From the NCBI RefSeq assembly GCF_021044685.1, contig NZ_CP088014.1:6372001-6436000 (forward strand): a stretch of DNA of 64,000 nucleotides, in the 5' to 3' direction. The translations under genes and the position numbers were made by a program. The notes beneath the pieces are model-generated. The model ran no database searches, was not told the DNA's origin, and saw only the letters and a list, made by a program, of their open reading frames with translations. Positions within the stretch are counted from its first letter, which is position 1. Each line of letters opens with the position of its first letter. Source of the DNA: Bradyrhizobium daqingense (lineage in GTDB: Bacteria > Pseudomonadota > Alphaproteobacteria > Rhizobiales > Xanthobacteraceae). Positions 1 through 8,768 of this stretch are shown here, piece after piece.

Positions 1-439
1 GTACCGCCTTGGCGAAGTTCGCAAAAAATTCGTCGGCCAGCTTTTTGGCCGCGCCGTTGATGAGGCGCTGACCGAGCTGCGCCAACTTGCCGCCGATCTG
101 TGCCTCGACGTCGTAGGAGAGCAGCGTGCCGCCGTCCTTCTCCGCGAGCCTGACGGCTGCGCCGCCCTTGGCGAAGCCGGCCACCCCGCCCTCGCCTTCA
201 CCAGAGATCTTGTAGCCGTTGGGCGGGTCGAGATCGGACAGCGTGACCTTGCCCTTGAAGCGCGCGGACACCGGGCCGACCTTCATTTTCGCGGTCGCGC
301 GAAAGCCGCCGTCGTCGGTCTTCTCCAGCTCCTCGCAGCCGGGAATGCAGGCCTTCAAAACTTCGGGATCATTGAGCTTGTCCCACACGGCCTCGCGCGG
401 CGCCGCAAGTTGGACTTCGCCGTTCATCGTCATGGCCAT
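1..439 (-). CDS. CoxG/SRPBCC-family protein (partial, 3' end outside window)
   Basis: The reading frame runs from ATG at 439 leftward off the window edge, so about 146 N-terminal residues are seen. A GGGAGG ribosome site lies about 5 bases before this ATG. The protein opens with MAMTMNGEVQLAAPREAVWD and continues with DPEVLKACIPGCEELEK, the pattern of the carbon monoxide dehydrogenase subunit G (CoxG) family of START/SRPBCC folds. These proteins bind hydrophobic ligands or help membrane attachment of molybdenum hydroxylases; many family members stand apart from any CO dehydrogenase, so the name does not prove CO oxidation. It is divergent from pcaB with about 170 bases between the two starts. 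No CO dehydrogenase large subunit is visible here. Family assignment is fairly safe; function is open. Confidence 0.8.
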   Translation of the reverse strand, partial: MAMTMNGEVQLAAPREAVWDKLNDPEVLKACIPGCEELEKTDDGGFRATAKMKVGPVSARFKGKVTLSDLDPPNGYKISGEGEGGVAGFAKGGAAVRLAEKDGGTLLSYDVEAQIGGKLAQLGQRLINGAAKKLADEFFANFAKAV

Positions 440-608
440 GGGTGCCTCCCGGATCGCATAACTATAATGCTGTTCAAGTAACGCACGGAGGCCATAAAGG
501 AAAGGGCGCCCCCCGGTCACGTGCAATGCATATTCGCAACTGCAAAATACTTGCGTCAATGGTTTGGGATTGGCACAGGCCGGGCATGGTGGTTAGGTCC
601 CGCGTGAC

Positions 609-1964
609 ATGAGTACATCGCTCTCCCCCCTGCTTGCCCCGATGCTGTCGAGCGCGGCCATGCGCGCGGCCTGCGACGATCGTTCGACCCTGCAGAACAT
701 GCTCGATTTCGAGGCAGCTCTGGCCCGCGCCGAGGCCGCCACAGGTGTGATCCCCTCGTCCGCGGTGGGGCCAATCGCGTCCGCCTGCAGGGCTGATGCC
801 TTTGACATGGCCGCCCTGGCCGAGGCTGCAACGCGGTCGGGCAATCTCGCGATTCCCCTGGTCAAAGCGTTGACCGCCAATGTCGGCAAGGCCGATGCGG
901 AGGCTGCGCGCTACGTGCATTGGGGCGCGACCAGTCAGGACGTCATCGACACCGCGACCATGCTCACGCTGCGCGCCGGCATCGGGGTCCTGGATGCCGA
1001 CCTCAGCCGCGCCATCAAGGGGTTTGCCGCATTGGCGCGCGCCCATCGCGCCACCGCGATGGTGGCGCGAACCTGGCTCCAGCACGCGCTGCCGATGCCG
1101 TTCGGCCTGAAGGCCGCTGAATACGCCGCAAGCCTTGCACGCGCCCGCTGCCGCCTCAGGCGGCTCTCCCGCGAGGGCCTCGCGCTGCAATTCGGCGGCG
1201 CCGCCGGTACGCTCGCCGCGCTCGGAGATAAGGGGCTCACAGTCGCCGAGCGGCTGGCGCAGGAGCTAAACCTGCCGCTGCCCGAAGCCCCCTGGCACAC
1301 CCATCGCGACCGCATTGCGGAGGCCGCTTCAAGCTTCGCGATCCTCGCCGGCAGCTGCGGCAAGATCGCGCGCGACGTATCGCTGCTGATGCAGACCGAC
1401 GTCGCCGAAGCGTTCGAGCCCGCCGGCGAAGGCCGCGGCGGCTCCTCGACCATGCCGCACAAGCGCAACCCGGTTGCCGCCGCTAGTGCGCTGGGGGCAG
1501 CGACCATGGCCCCGCAGCTCGCTGCCACGATTTTGGCCGCGCAGGTGCAGGATCATGAGCGCAGTGCCGGCCCGTGGCACGCTGAATGGCCGACGCTGCC
1601 GCAATTGATGCTGGTCACCTCGGGGGCGCTGGCCGCCATCGTCGATATCGCCGAGGGCCTCGAAATCGATACCGCCCGCATGCGCAGCAATCTCGATGCG
1701 ACGCACGGGTTGATCATGGCGGAGGCGGTCACCTTTGCGCTGGCCGAGACAATCGGCAAGAGCGATGCCCATCATCTCATCGAAGCCGCCAGCAAGCGCG
1801 CCGTCGCCGAGAAGAAACATCTGCGCGAGGTCCTGTCGGCCGATTCGCTCGTCACGTCGCATCTGGCGCCGGAAAAAATTGCGGCATTGTTCGAGCCGAT
1901 GGCCTATCAAGGGGCTTCCCAGGCCCTGATCGACCGGCTGCTGGACAGCCTCGACGAAGCCTGA
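609..1964 (+). CDS. pcaB: 3-carboxy-cis,cis-muconate cycloisomerase
   Basis: 451-residue cytoplasmic enzyme of the fumarase/aspartase superfamily. It lactonises 3-carboxy-cis,cis-muconate to 4-carboxymuconolactone in the protocatechuate branch of the beta-ketoadipate pathway. The superfamily signature GSSTMPHKRNP is present near residues 278-288, and the early HWGATSQDVIDTA segment carries conserved active-site residues. purB elsewhere in the window (from 25369) belongs to the same superfamily but has its own GSSAMPHKRNP and different flanks. The assignment to PcaB rather than another lyase rests on the downstream pcaD and pcaC. The start ATG at 609 gives the expected family length. Confidence 0.93.
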   Translation: MSTSLSPLLAPMLSSAAMRAACDDRSTLQNMLDFEAALARAEAATGVIPSSAVGPIASACRADAFDMAALAEAATRSGNLAIPLVKALTANVGKADAEAARYVHWGATSQDVIDTATMLTLRAGIGVLDADLSRAIKGFAALARAHRATAMVARTWLQHALPMPFGLKAAEYAASLARARCRLRRLSREGLALQFGGAAGTLAALGDKGLTVAERLAQELNLPLPEAPWHTHRDRIAEAASSFAILAGSCGKIARDVSLLMQTDVAEAFEPAGEGRGGSSTMPHKRNPVAAASALGAATMAPQLAATILAAQVQDHERSAGPWHAEWPTLPQLMLVTSGALAAIVDIAEGLEIDTARMRSNLDATHGLIMAEAVTFALAETIGKSDAHHLIEAASKRAVAEKKHLREVLSADSLVTSHLAPEKIAALFEPMAYQGASQALIDRLLDSLDEA

Positions 1965-2016
1965 TGGACCAATGCGACCTCGACTTACATCGAGCATTCG
2001 CTCGCGGAGTTGATCA

Positions 2017-2283
2017 ATGGCAGCAGGCATCGACCCGCTAATCCAAGCATTGCAGCGCGCCGCGTCAGGTGAGACCATTGATGTTGAATACGCTCGAACG
2101 CTTAAATTCGACGTACAGGACGCCAATGTCGGTGAAGCCGCCGCTAGATCATGGAGCAGGTTGGTCAACTTTGCCGACGACATCGATATACGATCGGAAG
2201 ACCCTGACTATGATAAGCAGATGAAAGAAGAAATGGAGTGGCGTTGGCGCGAATTGTCCGCCCTCCTGACCGGGCGGCGTTAG
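2017..2283 (+). CDS. Small hypothetical protein inside the pca cluster
   Basis: 88 residues, mostly charged and soluble, with no signal peptide or membrane segment and no family I recognise. A GGAG ribosome site sits 8 bases before the ATG. The C-terminal half is rich in Asp, Glu, Lys and Trp (for example QMKEEMEWRWRELSALL), suggesting a helical domain. Codon third positions carry many A/T bases (ctt, aaa, gta, aga, ata, gat), unlike pcaB and pcaD on either side, so the gene looks imported. It is separated from pcaB by 52 bases and from pcaD by 31 bases, so it is probably co-transcribed. There is no evidence that it takes part in the pathway. Confidence 0.65.
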   Translation: MAAGIDPLIQALQRAASGETIDVEYARTLKFDVQDANVGEAAARSWSRLVNFADDIDIRSEDPDYDKQMKEEMEWRWRELSALLTGRR

Positions 2284-2314
2284 CCGGCCCAATCAAGACA
2301 ATGAGGAACGACCG

Positions 2315-3097
2315 ATGCCCACGATCGATGCCGACGGATGCCTGCTCAACGTCTCCGTCGAGGGCCGCGACGGCGGACCGACCTTGATGCTCTCCAATTC
2401 GCTCGGCTGTACGCTTCAGATGTGGGAGCCGCAGATGAAGGCGCTGACGCAGGTGTTCCGCGTCATCCGCTATGACCGCCGCGGCCACGGCAAGTCGAGC
2501 GTCCCGCCCGGTCCCTACACGATGGAGCGCTTTGGCCGCGACGTGCTCGCGATCCTCGACGATCTCAACATCGAGAAGGTGCATTGGTGCGGCCTGTCGA
2601 TGGGCGGCATGGTCGGGCAATGGCTGGGCGCCAACGCGCCGGAGCGCTTCGGCAAGCTCATCCTCGCCAACACCTCCTGCTATTATGCCGAACCGACCAA
2701 ATGGCTGGAGCGCATCGACGCCGTGAAGAAGGGCGGAATCGCGGCGGTCGCCGATGCCGTGATCGCAGGCTGGCTGACGCAGGATTTCCGCGAGCGCGAG
2801 CCTGAGATCACCGCGAAGATGAAGTCGATGCTGCTCGCCTCCCCCGTCGAGGGTTATCTCGCCTGCTGCGAGGCGCTATCGACGCTGGACCAGCGTGCGC
2901 TACTGCCCAAGATCAAGAGCCCGACGCTGGTGATCGCCGGCCGCCACGACGTGGCAACCCCGATCTCGGCGGGCGAACTGATCCGCTCGAGCATTCCCGG
3001 CGCCAGCATGACCATCATCGACGCCGCCCACATTTCCAACGTCGAACAGCCGCATGCGTTCACGGACGCGGTGGTGGGATTCTTGACGCAGCGCTAG
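2315..3097 (+). CDS. pcaD: 3-oxoadipate enol-lactonase
   Basis: 260-residue alpha/beta hydrolase that opens beta-ketoadipate enol-lactone to beta-ketoadipate. The nucleophile elbow GLSMGG carries Ser95, the oxyanion-region motif LSNSLGC lies near residue 30, the acid is the Asp in AGRHDVATP, and the base is the His in DAAHISNVEQ. The segment RYDRRGHGKS is typical of PcaD. Length matches the family. It lies in the same direction as pcaB and pcaC, which supports this substrate over other esterases. The stop is followed at once by a palindromic repeat that fills most of the gap to pcaC. Confidence 0.93.
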   Translation: MPTIDADGCLLNVSVEGRDGGPTLMLSNSLGCTLQMWEPQMKALTQVFRVIRYDRRGHGKSSVPPGPYTMERFGRDVLAILDDLNIEKVHWCGLSMGGMVGQWLGANAPERFGKLILANTSCYYAEPTKWLERIDAVKKGGIAAVADAVIAGWLTQDFREREPEITAKMKSMLLASPVEGYLACCEALSTLDQRALLPKIKSPTLVIAGRHDVATPISAGELIRSSIPGASMTIIDAAHISNVEQPHAFTDAVVGFLTQR

Positions 3098-3108
3098 TCA
3101 CACAAGGC

Positions 3109-3195
3109 CGTCATTGCGAGGAGCGTAGCGACGAAGCAATCCAGAAATCCCTCCGCGGAGACACTCTGGATTGCTTCGCTGCGCTCGCAATGACG
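3109..3195. repeat. Palindromic intergenic repeat, family A (copy 1)
   Basis: An 87-base element opens with CGTCATTGCGAG and closes with its reverse complement CTCGCAATGACG; inner arms GAAGCAATCCAG and CTGGATTGCTTC are also complementary. It fills nearly the whole pcaD-pcaC gap. A second copy of the same family lies at 55807-55893. Transcribed RNA could form a long stem, which may affect message processing between pcaD and pcaC. Confidence 0.9.
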
Positions 3196-3211
3196 GAGAG
3201 GAGGAAAGACA

Positions 3212-3604
3212 ATGGACGACCAGAAGCGCCGCGATGCCGGCATGAACGTGCGCCGAAAGGTGCTGGGCAATGCCTGGGTCGACAAGTCGATCGCCAACCG
3301 CAACGCCTTCAACACCGATTTTCAGGACATGATCACCCGTTACGCCTGGGGCGAGATCTGGACGCGGCCGCATTTCGACGAGCGCACGCGGCGGGTGCTG
3401 GTGATCGGCACCATGGTCGCGCTCGGGCAATGGGACGAATTCCGCCTGCATGTACGCGCAGCGCTCGCCGAGGGCGGCTTCACGCCCGACGATATCAAGG
3501 AAATCCTGCTGCAGCAGGCGATCTATTGCGGCGTGCCGGCGGTCAATCACGCCGTCAAGGAAGCCTCAGCGATTGTGCAGGAGCTCGGCCTGCTCAAGAG
3601 CTAG
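3212..3604 (+). CDS. pcaC: 4-carboxymuconolactone decarboxylase
   Basis: 130-residue member of the CMD/AhpD-like all-helical family. It decarboxylates 4-carboxymuconolactone to the enol-lactone used by PcaD. It opens MDDQKRRDAGMNVRRKVLG and contains FNTDFQDMITRYAWGEIWTR, typical of PcaC. A GAGGAGG-like ribosome site lies just upstream of the ATG, directly after the palindromic repeat. The last 39 bases overlap the end of a convergent membrane-protein gene on the other strand. No pcaG or pcaH is in the window. Confidence 0.93.
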   Translation: MDDQKRRDAGMNVRRKVLGNAWVDKSIANRNAFNTDFQDMITRYAWGEIWTRPHFDERTRRVLVIGTMVALGQWDEFRLHVRAALAEGGFTPDDIKEILLQQAIYCGVPAVNHAVKEASAIVQELGLLKS

Positions 3605-4090
3605 GGGAGCGGCGCTCTCGACAGTCTTTGGCGCTGCCTCCGGCTTCTCGATCACGAGCACGATGGCGGCACCGAGCAGCAGCAGGAGCTCGGTGGCATG
3701 CAGGCGAAGCGCGGCCATCTCGCCGACCTTCGAGGCCATCACCATGCTGGCAAACGAGATCAGGCTGCCGATCGCCAGCGCAATGCCAAGCGCCTCGTCG
3801 CTGCCGCCATTCTTCCGCGTGCGGGGGATGCAGAGCAGCACGAGATAAATCGCGAAGAACGCCACCACCGTCAGCCGTCCGAGCGCCAGCAGCCAAGCGG
3901 CGCGCACCGTGTCCATACCCGCCATCTCGAGATGGTCGCTCATGAACAGCGCGACGGCGACGCTCGGCCGCTCGTAAAGGCCGTGCACCGGTGCCACGAT
4001 GATGTTGAAGGCGACGAGGGTCCAGACCGGAATGAAATAGGCCGCCAGCAGCGCGCCGTCGACCGAACCGATTCGCCAATTCCTGAACAT
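3566..4090 (-). CDS. Four-helix hypothetical membrane protein
   Basis: About 174 residues from ATG at 4090; an upstream TTG at 4123 would add 11 residues but has no better ribosome site. Four hydrophobic stretches can be seen: AAYFIPVWTLVAFNIIVAP, LTVVAFFAIYLVLLCI, ALAIGSLISFASMVMAS and ELLLLLGAAIVLVI. The tail is short, charged and Glu/Ala-rich. I recognise no family. The 3' end overlaps pcaC tail-to-tail by 39 bases, so the two transcripts are complementary there. The gene is read away from the terminator-bearing region at 4.3 kb. Confidence 0.7.
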   Translation of the reverse strand: MFRNWRIGSVDGALLAAYFIPVWTLVAFNIIVAPVHGLYERPSVAVALFMSDHLEMAGMDTVRAAWLLALGRLTVVAFFAIYLVLLCIPRTRKNGGSDEALGIALAIGSLISFASMVMASKVGEMAALRLHATELLLLLGAAIVLVIEKPEAAPKTVESAAPLALEQAELLHNR

Positions 4091-4207
4091 GCCGCTTCCC
4101 GCCTGTTGGCCGACCGCCTTCAACCGAGAGCGGCCTCGGGGAGCTAACTCGCATCAGACTGTGGCGGCAATTTAAACCCTTTGTTTACCTTAACTGCCCC
4201 TTCCGCG

Positions 4208-4290
4208 CCGTCATTCCGGGATGGTGCGCCAGCACCAGACCCGGAATCTCGAGATTCGGGGTTCGGCTCTTCGCGCCGCCCCGGAATAAC
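4208..4290. repeat. Palindromic intergenic repeat, family B
   Basis: Starts with GCCGTCATTCCGGG and ends with GCCCCGGAATAAC, a slightly decayed reverse complement (TAAC in place of TGAC). The centre holds CCCGGAATCTCGAGATTCGGG, itself nearly palindromic. It sits in the gap upstream of the membrane protein that begins at 4090. Only one copy is seen in the window. Confidence 0.8.
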
Positions 4291-4305
4291 TCTTCCATAA
4301 AGGAA

Positions 4306-4334
4306 AAGGCCCCGCCTTTCGGCGGGGCCTTTCC
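4306..4334 (-). terminator. Rho-independent terminator
   Basis: An 11-bp perfect stem, AAGGCCCCGCC and GGCGGGGCCTT, closes a TTTC loop. Read on the minus strand it is followed by a T-rich tail, which suits ending the micro-protein transcript from 4524. The mirrored A/T tracts mean it may work in both directions. Confidence 0.8.
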
Positions 4335-4356
4335 TCACACTGGGTTCCCAAACTCG

Positions 4357-4524
4357 CTAGTCCTGATCGCGCTGGCCACCCTGCTGCTGGCCGGGACGAT
4401 CGCCCTGGCGCATCGGGTCCTGCTGCTGCTGTCCAGGTTTCTGGCCGCCACCCTGCTGCTGCGGATTACGCTGGCCGGGGTTCTGACTCTGCTGGCCCGG
4501 ATTCTGGTTCTGCTGCTTCGTCAT
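4357..4524 (-). CDS. Gln/Gly/Pro-rich micro-protein
   Basis: 55 residues from ATG at 4524 to TAG at 4357, beginning MTKQQNQNPGQQSQNPGQRN and ending GGQRDQD. About a third of the residues are Gln, with repeated NPGQ and PGQQQ units; there is no hydrophobic segment and almost no aromatic or aliphatic residue, so the product should be disordered. A purine-rich AAGGGAG lies about 10 bases upstream, and a clear terminator follows the stop. A gene with its own ribosome site and terminator is more convincing than a chance frame, although the repetitive coding makes chance frames easier here. Function unknown. Confidence 0.6.
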   Translation of the reverse strand: MTKQQNQNPGQQSQNPGQRNPQQQGGGQKPGQQQQDPMRQGDRPGQQQGGQRDQD

Positions 4525-4787
4525 TTCGGGGAAACTCCCTTGTTGGACGTCAGAGGGAAGATAACGGCCGGCCTCCAGATTGGTTGCCGCCGGAACCCGG
4601 TTCCTTCCATTGCTGGAACCCGAGTGCGAAATGATTCCTGTACAAGCCTTTGTGCCAAGGCTTGGCCAGTTGCGGCCGCCAGTTCCCTCCTGTTACAAAA
4701 CCGGAAGAACGCTCAAGGGCTGCCGGGGCCCAAGAACTCTTTCTCAAGAGCTCCCTTTGAGCCGCGTCAGGTGTGGTAACGGCAGCC

Positions 4788-5705
<918 letters not shown>

Positions 5706-5716
5706 CGGACCGCCGC

Positions 5717-7036
5717 GTGACAGCTTCCTCGACCAAGACGGTCAAATCCACAACGGGCATCGCCTCCCTCCTGAAGACGGCCGTCATCAACGCGCTGATC
5801 GCGCTGGTGCTGTTCTCCCTAATGGTCGGCGTTCGCACCGAGGCGGGCTCGTCCGGCCAGCTCACCTATTGGACGCGCTTCGGGGAGCTTGCGTCCCTCG
5901 TCGCGATCGTGTTCGGCGGCTCGATCGTGATCGAGCTGCTCAGACAATGGATCGGCCCGACCGGCACCGAGAGACTGGTGCCGCCGGCGGTGCAGAGCGG
6001 CGTGTCCTTCATCGGCCGCTACCTCGCGCCGGCGCTGCTGATCTTCACCCTGCTGGTGCCTGTGATCTTCTATAACCAGCGCTACATCCTCGACCTCGCG
6101 ATCCTCGTGCTCACCTACGTCATGCTGGGCTGGGGATTGAACGTCGTGGTCGGCCTCGCCGGCCTGCTCGACCTCGGCTATGTCGCGTTCTATGCCGTCG
6201 GCGCCTATTCCTACGGCCTGCTCGCCACCAATTTCGGCTGGTCGTTCTGGATTTGCCTGCCGCTCGCCGGCATCCTCGCCGCGTTCTGGGGCGTGCTGCT
6301 CGGCTTTCCCGTGCTGCGCCTGCGCGGCGATTACCTTGCCATCGTGACGCTGGCCTTCGGCGAGATCATCCGCCTCGTCATCATCAACTGGCAGGAGCTC
6401 ACGGGCGGGCCCAACGGCGTCAGCGGCATTCCGCGCCCGTCCTTCTTCGGCATCCCGCTCGACAGGAGCGATGAGGGGCTAGCCTTCAGGCTCGGCATCG
6501 AGTATTCGGCGACCCACCGCATCGTCTTCCTGTTCTACCTGATCCTGGCGCTCGCGCTGCTCACCAACTGGGTGACGATCCGTCTGCGCCGCCTGCCGAT
6601 CGGCCGGGCCTGGGAAGCCTTGCGCGAGGACGAGGTCGCCTGCCGCGCGCTCGGCATCAACACCACGACCACCAAGCTCACGGCGTTCGCGACCGGCGCC
6701 ATGTTCGGTGGCTTCGCCGGCGCGTTCTTCGCCACGCGCCAGGGCTTCATCAGCCCGGAATCCTTCACCTTCCAGGAATCGGCGCTGGTCCTCGCCATCG
6801 TCGTGCTCGGCGGCATGGGCTCGCAGCTCGGCGTCGCGCTCGCAGCTCTCGCCATGATCGGCGGCTTCGAGCTGTTCCGCGGCCTGGAGAATTACCGCAT
6901 GCTGGTGTTCGGCATGTCGATGGTGCTGATCATGATCTGGCGGCCGCGCGGCCTGATCGGCCATCGTGCGCCGACTGTGTATCTGACCAAGGCAAAGGCG
7001 ATCTCCTCCGACCTCGTCAAGGAAGGGCACGGATGA
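5717..7036 (+). CDS. livM: Branched-chain amino acid ABC transporter permease LivM
   Basis: 439 residues from GTG at 5717, 11 bases after livH stops. The first 150 residues are the extra hydrophobic N-terminal extension seen in enterobacterial-type LivM. The permease core follows, with GLAGLLDLGYVAFYAVGAY, GDYLAIVTLAFGEIIRL and GGMGSQLGVALA. It forms the heterodimeric channel with LivH. Upstream in-frame sequence overlaps livH and is not coding. The stop overlaps the livG start in an ATGA, implying translational coupling. Confidence 0.92.
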   Translation: MTASSTKTVKSTTGIASLLKTAVINALIALVLFSLMVGVRTEAGSSGQLTYWTRFGELASLVAIVFGGSIVIELLRQWIGPTGTERLVPPAVQSGVSFIGRYLAPALLIFTLLVPVIFYNQRYILDLAILVLTYVMLGWGLNVVVGLAGLLDLGYVAFYAVGAYSYGLLATNFGWSFWICLPLAGILAAFWGVLLGFPVLRLRGDYLAIVTLAFGEIIRLVIINWQELTGGPNGVSGIPRPSFFGIPLDRSDEGLAFRLGIEYSATHRIVFLFYLILALALLTNWVTIRLRRLPIGRAWEALREDEVACRALGINTTTTKLTAFATGAMFGGFAGAFFATRQGFISPESFTFQESALVLAIVVLGGMGSQLGVALAALAMIGGFELFRGLENYRMLVFGMSMVLIMIWRPRGLIGHRAPTVYLTKAKAISSDLVKEGHG

Positions 7037-7866
7037 GCGGCGACAAAATTCTCAGCGTCCACCGGCTCACCATGCGCTTCGGCGGCATCGTCGCCGTGCA
7101 GGACCTGTCGTTCGCGGCCGAGCGGAAGAAGATCACTGCGCTGATCGGGCCGAACGGCGCCGGCAAGACCACGGTCTTCAACTGCATCACCGGCTTCTAC
7201 AAGCCGAGCGGCGGCAGCATCAGCCTGACCCACGACGACGGCGGGGTGATCGCGCTGGATCGGCTCAACGACTTCCGCATCGCCAAGCAGGCCAGGGTCG
7301 CGCGCACGTTCCAGAACATCCGCCTGTTTCCGGGCATGACCGCGCTGGAAAACCTGATGGTGGCGCAGCACAACGCACTTATGCGCGCCTCCGGCTTCAC
7401 CTTCCTCGGCCTCATCGGAGCACCGGCGTACCGCGACGCCGAAAAGCGCGCGATCGATCTCGCCACCGACTGGTTGAAGCGGGTCAATCTGCTCGAGCGC
7501 GCCGACGATGCCGCCGGCAATTTCGCCTATGGCGACCAGCGCCGGCTGGAAATCGCACGCGCCATGTGCACCGAGCCCGCGCTGCTGTGCCTGGACGAGC
7601 CTGCCGCCGGTCTCAATGCCCGCGAGAGCGCGGCCCTGAGCGAGCTGTTGCTGTCGATCCGCGACGAACTCGGCACCTCGATCCTGCTGATCGAGCACGA
7701 CATGTCCGTGGTCATGGAAATTTCCGACCACATCGTGGTGATGGACCACGGCGTCAAGATCGCGGAAGGCACGCCGCGCCAGGTCCGCGACGATCCCAAG
7801 GTGATAGCCGCCTATCTCGGCGCCGACGAAGACGAGGCCGCGGCCGTGATGGAGAGCGGGTCGTGA
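7033..7866 (+). CDS. livG: Branched-chain amino acid ABC transporter ATPase LivG
   Basis: 277 residues. Walker A is GPNGAGKTT. The ABC signature has the LivG-type form FAYGDQRRLEIAR instead of LSGGQ. Walker B is LLCLDEPAAGLN, followed by the LLIEHDMSVVM switch-histidine region. The insertion after Walker A and the RTFQNIRLFPGMTALENLMV segment are typical of LivG. It overlaps livM by 4 bases and livF by 4 bases, so all four transporter genes form one tightly packed unit. Confidence 0.94.
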   Translation: MSGDKILSVHRLTMRFGGIVAVQDLSFAAERKKITALIGPNGAGKTTVFNCITGFYKPSGGSISLTHDDGGVIALDRLNDFRIAKQARVARTFQNIRLFPGMTALENLMVAQHNALMRASGFTFLGLIGAPAYRDAEKRAIDLATDWLKRVNLLERADDAAGNFAYGDQRRLEIARAMCTEPALLCLDEPAAGLNARESAALSELLLSIRDELGTSILLIEHDMSVVMEISDHIVVMDHGVKIAEGTPRQVRDDPKVIAAYLGADEDEAAAVMESGS

Positions 7867-8597
7867 CGTCGCCCCTGCTCGCGATCCGCGGTCTTCGCGC
7901 CGCCTACGGCAAGATCGAGGCGCTGAAAGGCGTCGACGTCGAGATCAACGCTGGCGAGATCGTCGCGCTGATCGGCGCCAATGGCGCCGGCAAATCGACC
8001 CTGATGATGACGATTTTCGGCAAGCCGCGCGCCCGCGCCGGCCACATCGTTTACGAGGGCCGCGACATCACCGACGTCCCCACCCACGAGATCGCGCATT
8101 TGCGCATTGCGCAATCGCCGGAAGGCCGCCGCATCTTCCCGCGCATGAGCGTGGCGGAAAACCTGCAGATGGGGGCGGACGCCACCGAATGCACGGAGAG
8201 CGAACGCGAAGCCACGCTGCAGCGCGTGTTCACGCTGTTTCCGCGGCTGAAGGAACGCTACGCCCAGCGCGGCGGAACCCTGTCCGGCGGCGAACAGCAG
8301 ATGCTGGCGATCGGCCGCGCGCTGATGAGCCGTCCCCGGCTGCTCCTGCTCGACGAGCCTTCGCTCGGCCTTGCACCGCTGATCGCGCGCCAGATTTTCG
8401 ATGCGATCCGCACCCTGAACCGGCAGGACGGCCTGACCGTCCTGATCGTGGAGCAGAACGCCAACCACGCACTCAAGCTCGCCCATCGCGGTTATGTCAT
8501 GGTCAATGGCCTGATCACGCTGGCCGGGACCGGGGCCGAGTTGTTGCAGCGCCCAGAGATTCGCGCCGCCTACCTGGAAGGCGGCCGGCACGGCTGA
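7863..8597 (+). CDS. livF: Branched-chain amino acid ABC transporter ATPase LivF
   Basis: 244 residues from GTG at 7863, overlapping the livG stop as GTGA. Walker A is GANGAGKST, the signature is LSGGEQQMLAIGRALM, and Walker B is LLLLDEPSLGLAP, followed by VEQNANHAL. The segment QSPEGRRIFPRMSVAENL identifies LivF. It pairs with LivG as the ATPase heterodimer. The 171 bases after it contain no gene and lead to the binding-protein gene. Confidence 0.94.
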   Translation: MTSPLLAIRGLRAAYGKIEALKGVDVEINAGEIVALIGANGAGKSTLMMTIFGKPRARAGHIVYEGRDITDVPTHEIAHLRIAQSPEGRRIFPRMSVAENLQMGADATECTESEREATLQRVFTLFPRLKERYAQRGGTLSGGEQQMLAIGRALMSRPRLLLLDEPSLGLAPLIARQIFDAIRTLNRQDGLTVLIVEQNANHALKLAHRGYVMVNGLITLAGTGAELLQRPEIRAAYLEGGRHG

Positions 8598-8768
8598 GGC
8601 CCGCCAAAGGCCACCAAGTCGAATGACGTGCGGCCGAATGTGGCGAGATATCTCCGCCGCTGCCCGTATTTTGCCGGTGACTTCTCGGCGATTTCATTCA
8701 AGAATGGCGCCGGTTTGGACCGGGCGTGCCCCGGCAACTTCCACAGGCGACCACCCGCGAGGTATCTC

